From contig CAYLTY010000010.1 in the NCBI GenBank assembly GCA_964386705.1, positions 9,076 to 73,075 of the forward strand: a DNA stretch of 64,000 nucleotides, written 5' to 3'. Within the stretch, counting starts at the first letter, position 1, and every line of letters starts with the position of its first letter. The translations under genes and the position numbers were made by a program. A model generated the notes under the pieces. That model had not been told where the DNA came from and made no database searches. It saw only the letters and a list, made by a program, of their open reading frames with translations. This stretch comes from AM-0621 sp964386705. GTDB lineage: Bacteria; Planctomycetota; Planctomycetia; Planctomycetales; Planctomycetaceae. Shown here one piece after another: positions 25,578-34,735 of this stretch.

Positions 25578-27752
25578 TCATTGATGGGTTGCGCGTACCA
25601 AATCCAGTAGCGGGCGGAAGTAGGTGTCGTAGCGAGTCATGACTGCTCCACCCATCGTGACGGAAACAGTTTGAGGAGTTACGAAGCCGGGTATGGTCCA
25701 ATGCGAGCCGCTCAAGCGGCATTCGTCGATCAGCCGGCGATCGACCTTTTCAATTGATAGGCCGGTCAATGGTGAGGCGGCGACCAGAGCGGCTCGTTCG
25801 CCGACTTCGATCAGCAGTAGTCGTTGCGAAGTCGCGAACAGGCCGGTCTGGTGATCGCCAGTCGGTCGAATGGTTTCGCTCGGCCAGTTGATTTGACCGC
25901 CCGAGTAGGCGAACAGGATCGTTTCGTCGAGTTGCAGTTCCCGGAGCGCGGCCTTGACGGTAGCAACATCCGCTTTTGCGCCTGGTGCATCCTTCGGCAG
26001 CATCGACGCGAACGTGTCGGAATAATACTGGTCGAGTTGCTTGCGCGTCTTGGTGAGGTCCTGACCAAGATAGACCGCGGTTTCCAGCACCAGTTCATCC
26101 TGCAGGTCGAACCAGGAGCGGACTCGAGCCGTCAGCCGACACAGATCGTTGACATAGGTCGCAACGATGGGATGCGACACATCAATTTCAGGACGCACAA
26201 AGCTGAGCGGTGGATCGGCAACGATGTCCGCCAGCAGCGCTTCTCGCTCGGATGGGTCCATGTGCTGAATGGTATCAGCGAACTCCCAACACGAGTGAAG
26301 TTCGGGGATGGGGCACGCTTTGACCGAAATCAGAAAACTCGCCAGCGAACGCACGACCTGCACGTGGTCCGCTGGGCGAGTTACGATCTCCGTGTGTTGC
26401 TCCATTGTCGTCATCGCTCCAGGCAGGATCAACTTGATACCCAGCCGCTCTTCAACTCCGGTTTTCCATGCGGTGACTTTCCCTGGCGTCTTGCCATGAA
26501 TGAACGACGCAAAGAATCGTTCGAGTCGTCGTGCGACCTGCTCGCGTTCGGCCAGCGTCATCACGCTGTGACTTGCCGCGAGTGCTCGCACTTCACGATG
26601 AGCGGACACGCAGCGGTAGAGGAAGACCCGGTCATACTCATTGCGGAACGACAGCCCGCCGATTTCACCGAGTGCCTGAGCCAGATTCTCGCGCGACAGC
26701 GGGAAGCGGCTCATCAGGTCGGCGAGTTCGGAGCCATAGACCCAATTCGGGTCACGGTGTCGGAAGTCGCCACCGTAAATACTGGCTACTTCGAAGCCGA
26801 TCACTCGTACCATTTCGTTGAGCAGACCAACAGCCTGTTGATCGATCAACCAGTTCGCGGCGGCTTTGGTTCCTCGCTTGCCGAGTTCGCCGAGCATCCA
26901 TGTCAGGCCCACGGTCAGAGGCGATGCTCCTGCGACGAGACGTCCCACATACGAGGCCGTCTGCACATAACCCATATACGGCTGACTCGCCGCGTAAACT
27001 TCATAGGCTTTGATCGCGTGCTGCACGTAATTGTAAAGAGTCAGAATCGTCTGATCTTTCAGGTTCAGCGGGAGACGTTCCAGCACGACGAGCATGTGCA
27101 GACACGCGCGGCTGCCCGCTCGCAGCAGTTGATCCACGCTGGTTTCCAGCAGCGGGTTCTCGGAGTCGGGCTTGTAGATGCGGGCAACTCGAATCACGAA
27201 GTTGTTGAGGTCGTCACGAATCCGTTTCGTGTCCAGCTTGCCTTCCGCCTTGTAGTGACTCTGCCGCAGGCGCGTGTAAAGCAACTGAGCTTCCTCGTTG
27301 ATGAGGTCCAGCACGCGATGGTCCAGGTCCGCTAACGGCCGCTCGGCATGGTCTGCGCTGAACGCCGAACTGCTGGCCTCTCCGTTCGGCTGAGGGAACT
27401 CCAGCCACTCATTGAAGTTCGCCAGACGGTGCGCCAACTGAACCTCGCGGCCGTCGAGCTTGCGAGCTCGGTCCGTCAGTTGCCGCGTTGTTTCGGTCAG
27501 GAATTCCTCAAACTCGTGCCGTTCGTCGCCGAGCTTCTGACGTTCAGCTTCCGCCTGCTGTCGCTGCTGGGCCAACGCCTCGTCGATGGGTATCGGCGGT
27601 GCCTTCGCCAGGAAGGCAGCCACGAGCGAGAGCATTCCCGCAACCCCCAGGCCAACACGCGCGGCAGTTTCATCCACCAAAGCCACACTGGCGAAACAAA
27701 TCACCGCTGCGACCACCGACAAGGCGACAGCAATCAAATTGAGTTTATTCAT
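25578..27752 (-). CDS. Membrane protein with coiled coil and possible PH-like C-terminal domain
   Basis: The likely start is ATG 27752 (MNKLNLIAVALSVVAAVICF), with GAGGT 5 bases upstream; the frame stays open to 27941 but nothing there looks coding. The 724-residue product has two N-terminal helices (about 5-25 and 30-48) and a coiled coil (about 60-110, Gln/Glu/Arg-rich). A large helical region with a glycine-rich hydrophobic stretch near 270 (YVGRLVAGASPLTVGLTWMLG) follows. Last is a beta-rich segment (about 600-670: ETILFAYSGGQ, then GLFATSQRLLLIEVGERAALV) that looks like a bacterial PH/GRAM domain. I do not recognise the whole protein. A cytoplasmic scaffold attached to the membrane is the most I would infer. 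Confidence 0.7.
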   Translation of the reverse strand: MNKLNLIAVALSVVAAVICFASVALVDETAARVGLGVAGMLSLVAAFLAKAPPIPIDEALAQQRQQAEAERQKLGDERHEFEEFLTETTRQLTDRARKLDGREVQLAHRLANFNEWLEFPQPNGEASSSAFSADHAERPLADLDHRVLDLINEEAQLLYTRLRQSHYKAEGKLDTKRIRDDLNNFVIRVARIYKPDSENPLLETSVDQLLRAGSRACLHMLVVLERLPLNLKDQTILTLYNYVQHAIKAYEVYAASQPYMGYVQTASYVGRLVAGASPLTVGLTWMLGELGKRGTKAAANWLIDQQAVGLLNEMVRVIGFEVASIYGGDFRHRDPNWVYGSELADLMSRFPLSRENLAQALGEIGGLSFRNEYDRVFLYRCVSAHREVRALAASHSVMTLAEREQVARRLERFFASFIHGKTPGKVTAWKTGVEERLGIKLILPGAMTTMEQHTEIVTRPADHVQVVRSLASFLISVKACPIPELHSCWEFADTIQHMDPSEREALLADIVADPPLSFVRPEIDVSHPIVATYVNDLCRLTARVRSWFDLQDELVLETAVYLGQDLTKTRKQLDQYYSDTFASMLPKDAPGAKADVATVKAALRELQLDETILFAYSGGQINWPSETIRPTGDHQTGLFATSQRLLLIEVGERAALVAASPLTGLSIEKVDRRLIDECRLSGSHWTIPGFVTPQTVSVTMGGAVMTRYDTYFRPLLDLVRATHQ

Positions 27753-28281
27753 GATGTACCTCAACGGAGCGGCGCGAACGCCGTGAGTGTCGCAACATTC
27801 ACCCGACCGTCCGTTGACTTTAGCGACATTGCGGAGCCAAGTGACGCCGATCTGATCGAACACACGGATCAACTGTGGCCAGAGCGACCGCAGCGATGCA
27901 ACAAAACGCGAATCAGCGCTTAGAAGCTGCTCTCGGATCACAGCATTTTCAGCTGGAGCAACTACGTCAGAAGAATTGCGACCGCGAACTCAAGCACGGA
28001 TCGCAGGGACCATACGGGCTCCGCCGCAGGAACGATCCGTGCGAGTTCGACAGCTGGCGGAACAATGTCAAACGGACCAACACATTGCCAGACTGTGATC
28101 TTAACAAACCCATAACTCGCGTCTGATCCTCGCCAGAACACGTGAACTCACCGAATGCCCCGCGAGGCGTGACAGACTCAAACGCGTCGAAGGTCAGCAC
28201 CGCCGCGTCCGACATCAATGTCGCTTCTGACAAAGAGCACTCCTCCCGAAACGCGCGGAATACAGATGCAGCAGAGATCAC
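27753..28281. other. 529-bp gap with no convincing gene
   Basis: This lies between two minus-strand genes. A 104-residue minus frame (27967-28281, GTG start directly after the FG-GAP/RTX gene's stop) and an 83-residue plus frame (27875-28126) are open, but neither has a good ribosome site or recognisable motif. I see no strong terminator or promoter. It probably holds the end of the FG-GAP/RTX transcript and the promoter of the 724-residue protein. Confidence 0.4.
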
Positions 28282-31200
28282 TCAGATCGCATCGACCCAG
28301 CTTGGCAGCAGAGTAAAGATGTCGGCAACGCTGGTGTCTCCGGCCCCCGTTACCTTCGTATCAGCAGGATCATTCTCCAGCACATCGGCACCCCCGGCAC
28401 CGTCGAGTGAGTCTGCACCATCACCGCCGGGCAGGCTGGCATCGTTGCGGTTACCACCGCTTAGAACGTCATCACCAGACCCACCCAGCAGCGTATCGTT
28501 GCCCCGGCCGCCGATGAGGACCACTGAAACTGACGCCAGGGTTGCGTCGAACTTATTGGCTCCAACTCCGCCGATGATCACGAGGCGTTCGACAGCCGTC
28601 GGAGTATCTGTGCCCGTGACCGCAGAGGTCGTCGTCATGGCATTGATGATGAAATTCGCGTCAGCCTTTTCGTAGAAGTCGTCTGTCCCGGCACCACCGT
28701 CGAGGATGTCATTGCTCGCACCTCCCGACAGCACATCGTCGCCATTACCGCCGTTGATGATGTCAGACTTTGAACCGCCCAGCAGGGTATCATTGCCTGC
28801 GCCACCCCAGAGCAAAACGGACACGGAAGCCTCGCGAGCATCGAACAGATTCGCAGATGGGCCACCGAGCAAGTTAATCCGCTCAACGTTGGTGGTCTCA
28901 TCATCCCACAAGTCTGCGGTTGTGATCAGCCGCCCGGTAATGGTTACGTCAAAATCGAATATTTCATTGATGCGATCGAAGTCCTGGCCTCCATCCATAT
29001 AATCAGATCCGGCTTCTCCTCGAAGATCGTCAGCGCCGGTGCCGCCATACAGATGGTCGGAGGCTGAGCCACCGAGGAGGGTGTCAGCACCATCTCCACC
29101 ATACAGCCAATCGTGGTGTTGCAAGCCGATGAGCCGATCGTTGCCTGCCTCGCCAATCAAAGTGTCGCCAGCAGCACTGCCCAACAGCGTGTCGTTACCA
29201 TCTCCGCCATTGAGAAGTCCACCATCGGCTTGCGCGCTCAAGAAGTCATTGGCCGCTCCGCCATTCATGGTGTCGATGCCGGCTCCTCCAACGAGAGTAT
29301 CCGCTCCTGCGTCGCCGCGGATGCTGTCATTGCCATTCTGACCAATCAGGCTATCTGCCCCGTCGCCGCCATGGATCGTGTCGTTTCCGCTGCCAGAGTA
29401 TACGGTATCTGCCCCACCGAGCCCATTAATGACATCGTTGCCCGTCAGCGTAATGATCAAGTCCGGTCCGAAGGAACCAAGGATGGTATCACTCTGGCCA
29501 CCGCCACTGATGGTCGTACCAATGCCTTTCGTAAAACTGCTGACGTCAATCTTGTTAGCGCTGATGCCGCCGGTCAGGGTCGCGAACTCAAACCCGATGG
29601 CTCTGTCTACAACAATTGTCTGAGCATTTCCCGAAAGCCCCAGCGCCGAATTGGTCAGCGTGATGTTTCGATCAAAGACTTCACTCAGCGTGTCGTTGCC
29701 TGATCCGCCATCAAGTGAATCGGAGCCTGCTCCACCGGTCAAAACGTCGTTGCCCTCTTGTCCGTCGAGGGCGTCCGCTTGACTGCCACCGATGAGCGTG
29801 TCGGCTCCCGTTCCACCAACTAACTGATCGCTCCCTGAGCCTCCAGTAAGAGAATCATCTCCGTCACCACCGCTGATGGAGACAGGTATGTCCGCTCGCG
29901 CGGCATCAAAGCGATCGTCCTGAGAGCTGAGTGTCGCGATCAGGCCATCCGTGACCATGGAAGCCGGAAAGCGAATTTCGATGGCTCCCACAACGTCCAT
30001 TCCAGACTGGACCACAATTTCTTTCGCGATATCGTCGCGAAAGACTGCGACGTCCATGACTGTGTCATGGGATGTACGCACGACAACAGTGCCTTCCACC
30101 AGGGTCGCAGTGACGATAGTCGCGATGACGGAATTCGGAACCTCCAACCGTAGAATCGCTTGGCCTTGAGTGAAGGATTGGAAATGAGTTCCCCCGACAA
30201 TCACATCAAGGGCTTGAAACCATCCCGCGCCGATGTTGATTGTGTCGTCGGAGTCACGACGGACGGTCAACGTGTTAGTCGTTTGAACTGGATTCGAATT
30301 GGAAGTGACGTTCAGCACTTCCAGAAGATCTAGTGTCAAAGTGTTCGCGCCACTGCCTCGCAAATCAATCGTTTCAAAACTTGTGAGCCGATTGTCGGCG
30401 ACAGTCGCCAGATCGAGAGCAATGCCTGCACCATCGACTCGCAACGTGTCCGAACCATTACCGCCATCGAGTCGCTTAAACCGGAGGTCTGAGATCGCAA
30501 CAACATCTTCGCCCTCACCGCCGTAAATGACGTCTGCCCCGCCACTGCCAATCAACGTATCATTGCCACCCGCTCCATTAATCACATTCGCAGCGCTGGT
30601 TCCCGTGAGCGTCTCGCTGTCAGACGTTCCTAGGAGCGTTACGGAGTTTGTGAAGCTGTTGCTCCCGAATACCAGGCGAGGTCCACTCAGGAAATCAGCG
30701 AAACCGTCTCCATTCACGTCCCCGGCGTCGCTCATTTTGCCGGCTGAAAAGAGAGTTACGTTAGCTGGGCCAATATTGGCCAGATCGACCGTGTTAGGTG
30801 GTGACGAATTACCGAAGAGCAAATATCCATCACGGGAATTCCAGCGGGTGCTATCGGTAGAGTAAATGGCGAGAACAAGTATGTCGTCGAAACCGTCACT
30901 GTTTACATCACCAGCACTACTTACCGACCAACCGCTCCCGTCGCCTCGATCAGCGCCCAGAATCGTCATGACCCGAGATGTTCCATTCGTTGGTAAAACG
31001 ATCTTGCCCGGTAGGGCTGAATCGCCAAAGACGACGTAGCTTTCTCCAGATCGCTCTCTCTTGTTGTCTACACCGCTGGCGTTGAATGCACTCAGCAGCA
31101 CGTCATCGAAGCCATCTCCATTAAAGTCGCCTGCGCCGCTTACCGACCATCCACCCAGGTCGCCAGCTTCGGTTCCAGCAATCTTGACTCCAGCTGCATC

Positions 31201-32178
31201 TAAGTTTCCAAGGTCGATCGTGGCTGGCAAGGAAGAGCGGCCGTAGATGACATAGTTTCGCCCCAGGAAGGGCTTGCCCCCACTGTACTCGCCGTACAAA
31301 TAAGCCCCGCCGGTATATGCTCCGATCAGCAAATCGCCAAAACCATCTCCATTTACATCTCCTGCGGCACTCAATGAATGGCCTGCAGCGTCGTATCGGT
31401 TGGCGCCGTAAATCGTCACTCCAGCGTCGCCCAGGTTGGCGAGGTTGATCACTTCAGGAAGTGCGGAGCCGCCGAATATGACGTAGCATTCTCCTGCGTC
31501 TGGCTCAGAGTTTCCGATGCCCTCACTTTGAGGGGCTCCGATCGCAATGTCATCGAACCCATCCCCATTTATGTCTCCGGCGCTGGAGACTGCACTGCCT
31601 GCGATATCGCCCTTCTCTATCCCACGGATCGAGACACCAGCCCGGCCCAGGTTGGTCAAGTTAATCGTCTGTGGCATTGAGGATTGGCCAAAGACGACAT
31701 AACAAGAACCAACGTTCTCGTGCGAGTAGCTGATTCCAACAATAAGATCGTCGAAGCCATCCCCATTGACGTCGCCTGCGTCCGACACAGTTCCCCCGAT
31801 GGGCTCTTCGGCGTTAGCCCCAAGGATCGTGACTCCCGAGTCACCGAGCGCTGCCAAATCAACTGTCTGCGGCATTGAGGGGCCGCCAAAGACAACATAG
31901 CTGGCCCCGACAGGTCGAGCGTCCACTCCGACAATCAGATCATCGAATCCGTCTCCGTTGACGTCCCCGGCCCCACTTACCGCGTAGCCGCCGGAAAGCG
32001 TGACTCCCCGCGCTCCTAGATTGGACAAGTCAATCGTGGTCAATACGACTCGCGGCTCTAAGCGTTCAATGGTGGCTCTAGCGCCGAAGCGAGACTGATG
32101 AGAGCGGGCGCGAACTTTTGTGGCGCGGGGCAGACGTGCGTTTGAACACAGAGACGCCAGCCAGCTTTGGAAAATCAT
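28282..32178 (-). CDS. Giant exported FG-GAP / RTX repeat protein with LEPR motif
   Basis: This 1298-residue protein begins with a basic leader followed by IERLEPRVVL near residue 38. This is the LEPR-type motif found at the start of many planctomycete giant surface proteins. Seven FG-GAP (beta-propeller) repeats follow to about residue 480, each with a calcium loop such as GDVNGDGFDDLIVG. The rest, from about residue 515, is mostly RTX nonapeptide repeats (GGxGxDxLxGG) in four or more blocks, broken by beta-rich stretches. RTX blocks bind calcium and fold outside the cell. No catalytic domain is seen, so it may be an adhesin or surface-layer component. It is divergent from the next gene across 229 bp. 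Confidence 0.88.
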   Translation of the reverse strand: MIFQSWLASLCSNARLPRATKVRARSHQSRFGARATIERLEPRVVLTTIDLSNLGARGVTLSGGYAVSGAGDVNGDGFDDLIVGVDARPVGASYVVFGGPSMPQTVDLAALGDSGVTILGANAEEPIGGTVSDAGDVNGDGFDDLIVGISYSHENVGSCYVVFGQSSMPQTINLTNLGRAGVSIRGIEKGDIAGSAVSSAGDINGDGFDDIAIGAPQSEGIGNSEPDAGECYVIFGGSALPEVINLANLGDAGVTIYGANRYDAAGHSLSAAGDVNGDGFGDLLIGAYTGGAYLYGEYSGGKPFLGRNYVIYGRSSLPATIDLGNLDAAGVKIAGTEAGDLGGWSVSGAGDFNGDGFDDVLLSAFNASGVDNKRERSGESYVVFGDSALPGKIVLPTNGTSRVMTILGADRGDGSGWSVSSAGDVNSDGFDDILVLAIYSTDSTRWNSRDGYLLFGNSSPPNTVDLANIGPANVTLFSAGKMSDAGDVNGDGFADFLSGPRLVFGSNSFTNSVTLLGTSDSETLTGTSAANVINGAGGNDTLIGSGGADVIYGGEGEDVVAISDLRFKRLDGGNGSDTLRVDGAGIALDLATVADNRLTSFETIDLRGSGANTLTLDLLEVLNVTSNSNPVQTTNTLTVRRDSDDTINIGAGWFQALDVIVGGTHFQSFTQGQAILRLEVPNSVIATIVTATLVEGTVVVRTSHDTVMDVAVFRDDIAKEIVVQSGMDVVGAIEIRFPASMVTDGLIATLSSQDDRFDAARADIPVSISGGDGDDSLTGGSGSDQLVGGTGADTLIGGSQADALDGQEGNDVLTGGAGSDSLDGGSGNDTLSEVFDRNITLTNSALGLSGNAQTIVVDRAIGFEFATLTGGISANKIDVSSFTKGIGTTISGGGQSDTILGSFGPDLIITLTGNDVINGLGGADTVYSGSGNDTIHGGDGADSLIGQNGNDSIRGDAGADTLVGGAGIDTMNGGAANDFLSAQADGGLLNGGDGNDTLLGSAAGDTLIGEAGNDRLIGLQHHDWLYGGDGADTLLGGSASDHLYGGTGADDLRGEAGSDYMDGGQDFDRINEIFDFDVTITGRLITTADLWDDETTNVERINLLGGPSANLFDAREASVSVLLWGGAGNDTLLGGSKSDIINGGNGDDVLSGGASNDILDGGAGTDDFYEKADANFIINAMTTTSAVTGTDTPTAVERLVIIGGVGANKFDATLASVSVVLIGGRGNDTLLGGSGDDVLSGGNRNDASLPGGDGADSLDGAGGADVLENDPADTKVTGAGDTSVADIFTLLPSWVDAI

Positions 32179-32261
32179 TTAGCTTCAGTCTATCTGGATT
32201 CCATTCCGTATTGCGCGGGACGCGTTGTCTGCGACCTGCGCAATCTCAAGACGAAAGTCGC

Positions 32262-32267
32262 TATAAT
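32262..32267 (+). promoter_or_regulatory. Possible -10 box in divergent spacer
   Basis: A perfect TATAAT lies 140 bp before the 739-residue exported protein gene, in the spacer shared with the FG-GAP/RTX gene. No good -35 element stands 16-18 bp upstream, so this is only a candidate. Confidence 0.25.
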
Positions 32268-32407
32268 CTGTCAGAATTGATCTGAACGCAACTCAAGTAG
32301 TTCTCTGGCGTGAACATTCAGGCAGATCGGGTTGGTTCGTGGGGTCTCTGAAATGTGCAGAGCGCTCGCGATGTGGACCAGATGATTAACCTCAGAAGGG
32401 CATTCCG

Positions 32408-34627
32408 ATGCGACGATTTGTTTGGCTGAGCGCGGTCGTTTCGATGTTTTGGATGAACAATGCGAACGCCGAAGAACCTACTGCTGTGCTGCGGCGGTTG
32501 GATGAGTTTGGGCCGATCGTGAAGCCGGAGGAGGCGAAGCAGACTTATGCGGCGGCGATCGAAAAGCTCAGGCAGACGGGCGGCGTGTTGGAAGTGCCGC
32601 CCAGTGTTTGGAAGGTCTTGAAGCCAGCGGTGCTGCAAGGTTCGACGCGGATTCCGGAGCCTCCGGGGGAGACAAAGCAGTGGCGGGATGCGCCGGGGGT
32701 GACGGTGATCTCGGCGGATCAGAAGCAGGTGATTTTGCAGGTACCACCGATTTCCGGGGTGCGCATTGAGCGGACGCTGAATCTGGCCGATCGCGACAGC
32801 CTGCCGCATTGGAGTACCAATCCGATGCTGACGCTCGACAGCCACCTGGTCTACGGCTCGAACAGCTATCTGGATTGGCTACAAGAACCTGTCGAGAAGG
32901 GGAACGACCGCCGCTTCTATCTGGCAACGGTGCGCGGTATTCGGCCGGGGCAGTTTCTCAACCTGCATGGCGGACCGGGATATGGCGGTGGAGTAACGCG
33001 TGGGCTGGTGAAGGACATCGGCTGGGATGCTGAGAAGCAGATGCACTACTTCGTGGCTGATACCAGTCTGGATCACAAAGTCGGTGCGATCATGCACAAC
33101 AAGAACAACACCGGCATCCTGCACATGCTCCAGACGAGCAACAACGACAATCAGACCTACGATGTGAAGGTGATCCGCAATCAATATGCTCACGGTGATA
33201 CTTATATGTATTACTGCGATTTTAATTACATGAGCAATATTCACTCGGCGGCGGGTGACGAAATGGGGAACTGTTTCGCGGCGTTCACGCGTTCGCTGGA
33301 TAACAATTTTCGCGGAACTGTCGGGGCGATGGACTGGGATACTCAGCGATTGACTTTTGCGACCGGCAGCAATGTCGAGACGCTGGGCGATTCGCGGCCG
33401 CTCATCAATTTGAATCCGCAGAAGCAGATCACCGCCGGAAAGGTATTCATCGTTCATCCCGATGAGACCTTTCAAGGCCAGCGGCATCCGTCCAAGCTGA
33501 TCAAGAACGCTCGCCACGGCGCCACCGAGCGGTACTTCGGTGGTATTATTCGCGGCGACAAAGACTGCTCGTGGACGGCGGATGTCGTTGGCAAGTTCTT
33601 TGCGGTCGCGACGAAAGGCGAGAAGACGCCCAAAGGTAACTTCCGCTGGTACGAGATCGCGTCATTCAAAGCGAACGATGACGGTACCAAGGACATCGAA
33701 ATTCGTCGGTTCTGGTGGGGAGCGAAGAGTGCTGGAGCTCCGCATCTCTACCGTAAGGAAAGTTATACTTGGGACGGCCACGAGCGTCCGCTGGAGTACA
33801 TCATCGCTCCGGGGACTTATGTGAATGACGTTTCTCGCGCGGTGACGGGCGGAGATCGCGGGGGTCAGAAGCAAATCGGGCTCGCGCCATATCGTGATCG
33901 AGGCACAAATGCAGATTTTGCGAAGGGCGACCCAATTGAACAGGCGATTGGCCCCGATCCGGTTCGTCCCCAGATCTTCCGGTCGTGGATGTGGGACGAC
34001 GTGCCGGGACCGTTCCCGTCAACGGTGTTTGATCTCTACAACCACGGTGCGGCGTCACGACACTCCGCGATGCACATCCGCAGCGGCCAGACAACTCTGG
34101 AGCAGGTCGAGAACAACTACGAACAAAAGCCTTCGTGGGACAATTTCCTGATCTTCGAATCTGCGGCTGGCGTGGGTATCAACTTCAAGGCGGACTTCTC
34201 GGAAGCAGCGATCCTGTTTGCTCAGCCAAACCACGAGCAGCCGATCAAGTGGAATTACCAGCACGTTCCTGATTCGGATGAAAAGCCGAAGACCGCTACG
34301 CTCACCGTTTCTAAAGAGACGGGTGAACTGAACTTCGAAGGCGGCGGCGTGCGAGCTAATGGCTCCGTGAATGCCGTGCAGGGCATTTCGGGTGACAAGA
34401 CCCCTGCCAGGAATCTGCGGGGCAAGAATGTCGCTGTGGCGGCGAAGTCAGAAACGATTCGCATCAAATTCCCGCAGCCAGAGCTTGACGCCGATTATGC
34501 AGTGTTCATTGAGCAATCCTGGCTGTCGAATCGAGCAATCTCCGAGAAGACCGCTGAAGGATTTACTGTTACGTTCGAGAAGGCCGCACCAGAGAAGGCC
34601 GCGTTGGACTGGATGCTGGTTCGTTGA
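32408..34627 (+). CDS. Large exported protein, possibly carbohydrate-active
   Basis: This 739-residue protein has a signal peptide (MRRFVWLSAVVSMFWMNNANA) and a ribosome site AGAAGGG 7 bases before the ATG. Near residue 48 it reads AAIEKLRQTGGVLEVPPSVW, the sort of opening seen in pectate-lyase-like beta-helix proteins (many units of A-K-GG-V-P-P). That points weakly to a polysaccharide-binding or -degrading role. The C-terminal 90 residues (VNAVQGISGDKT to DWMLVR) resemble a small beta domain at the tips of phage tail fibres, which also often ends in DWMVVR. It stands alone, with a hairpin terminator after it. No catalytic residues can be assigned. Confidence 0.75.
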   Translation: MRRFVWLSAVVSMFWMNNANAEEPTAVLRRLDEFGPIVKPEEAKQTYAAAIEKLRQTGGVLEVPPSVWKVLKPAVLQGSTRIPEPPGETKQWRDAPGVTVISADQKQVILQVPPISGVRIERTLNLADRDSLPHWSTNPMLTLDSHLVYGSNSYLDWLQEPVEKGNDRRFYLATVRGIRPGQFLNLHGGPGYGGGVTRGLVKDIGWDAEKQMHYFVADTSLDHKVGAIMHNKNNTGILHMLQTSNNDNQTYDVKVIRNQYAHGDTYMYYCDFNYMSNIHSAAGDEMGNCFAAFTRSLDNNFRGTVGAMDWDTQRLTFATGSNVETLGDSRPLINLNPQKQITAGKVFIVHPDETFQGQRHPSKLIKNARHGATERYFGGIIRGDKDCSWTADVVGKFFAVATKGEKTPKGNFRWYEIASFKANDDGTKDIEIRRFWWGAKSAGAPHLYRKESYTWDGHERPLEYIIAPGTYVNDVSRAVTGGDRGGQKQIGLAPYRDRGTNADFAKGDPIEQAIGPDPVRPQIFRSWMWDDVPGPFPSTVFDLYNHGAASRHSAMHIRSGQTTLEQVENNYEQKPSWDNFLIFESAAGVGINFKADFSEAAILFAQPNHEQPIKWNYQHVPDSDEKPKTATLTVSKETGELNFEGGGVRANGSVNAVQGISGDKTPARNLRGKNVAVAAKSETIRIKFPQPELDADYAVFIEQSWLSNRAISEKTAEGFTVTFEKAAPEKAALDWMLVR

Positions 34628-34658
34628 GGTTTCGGTCCGTAATAGGACGCGATGGGAC

Positions 34659-34709
34659 AAAGGAGACTGCTGAATCTTGGAATCTGAGTCCAAAACTCGC
34701 AGTCTCCTT
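34659..34709. terminator. Hairpin between convergent genes
   Basis: AAGGAGACTGC (34659-34669) and GCAGTCTCCTT (34699-34709) form a perfect 11-bp stem around a 29-base loop. It lies 31 bp after the plus-strand gene's stop and 26 bp before the end of the minus-strand gene. It is probably a bidirectional terminator, though the loop is long. Confidence 0.5.
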
Positions 34710-34735
34710 AAAATACTCCAACAGAGAATTCTGTA

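Noticed and set aside
25824..27335. Plus-strand frame of 503 residues
   Set aside because: It is opposite the 724-residue membrane protein, which has helices and a ribosome site; the plus frame shows no domain.
27967..28281. Minus-strand frame of 104 residues right after the FG-GAP/RTX gene
   Set aside because: It has a GTG start but no ribosome site or motif. It might be real, but I cannot support it.
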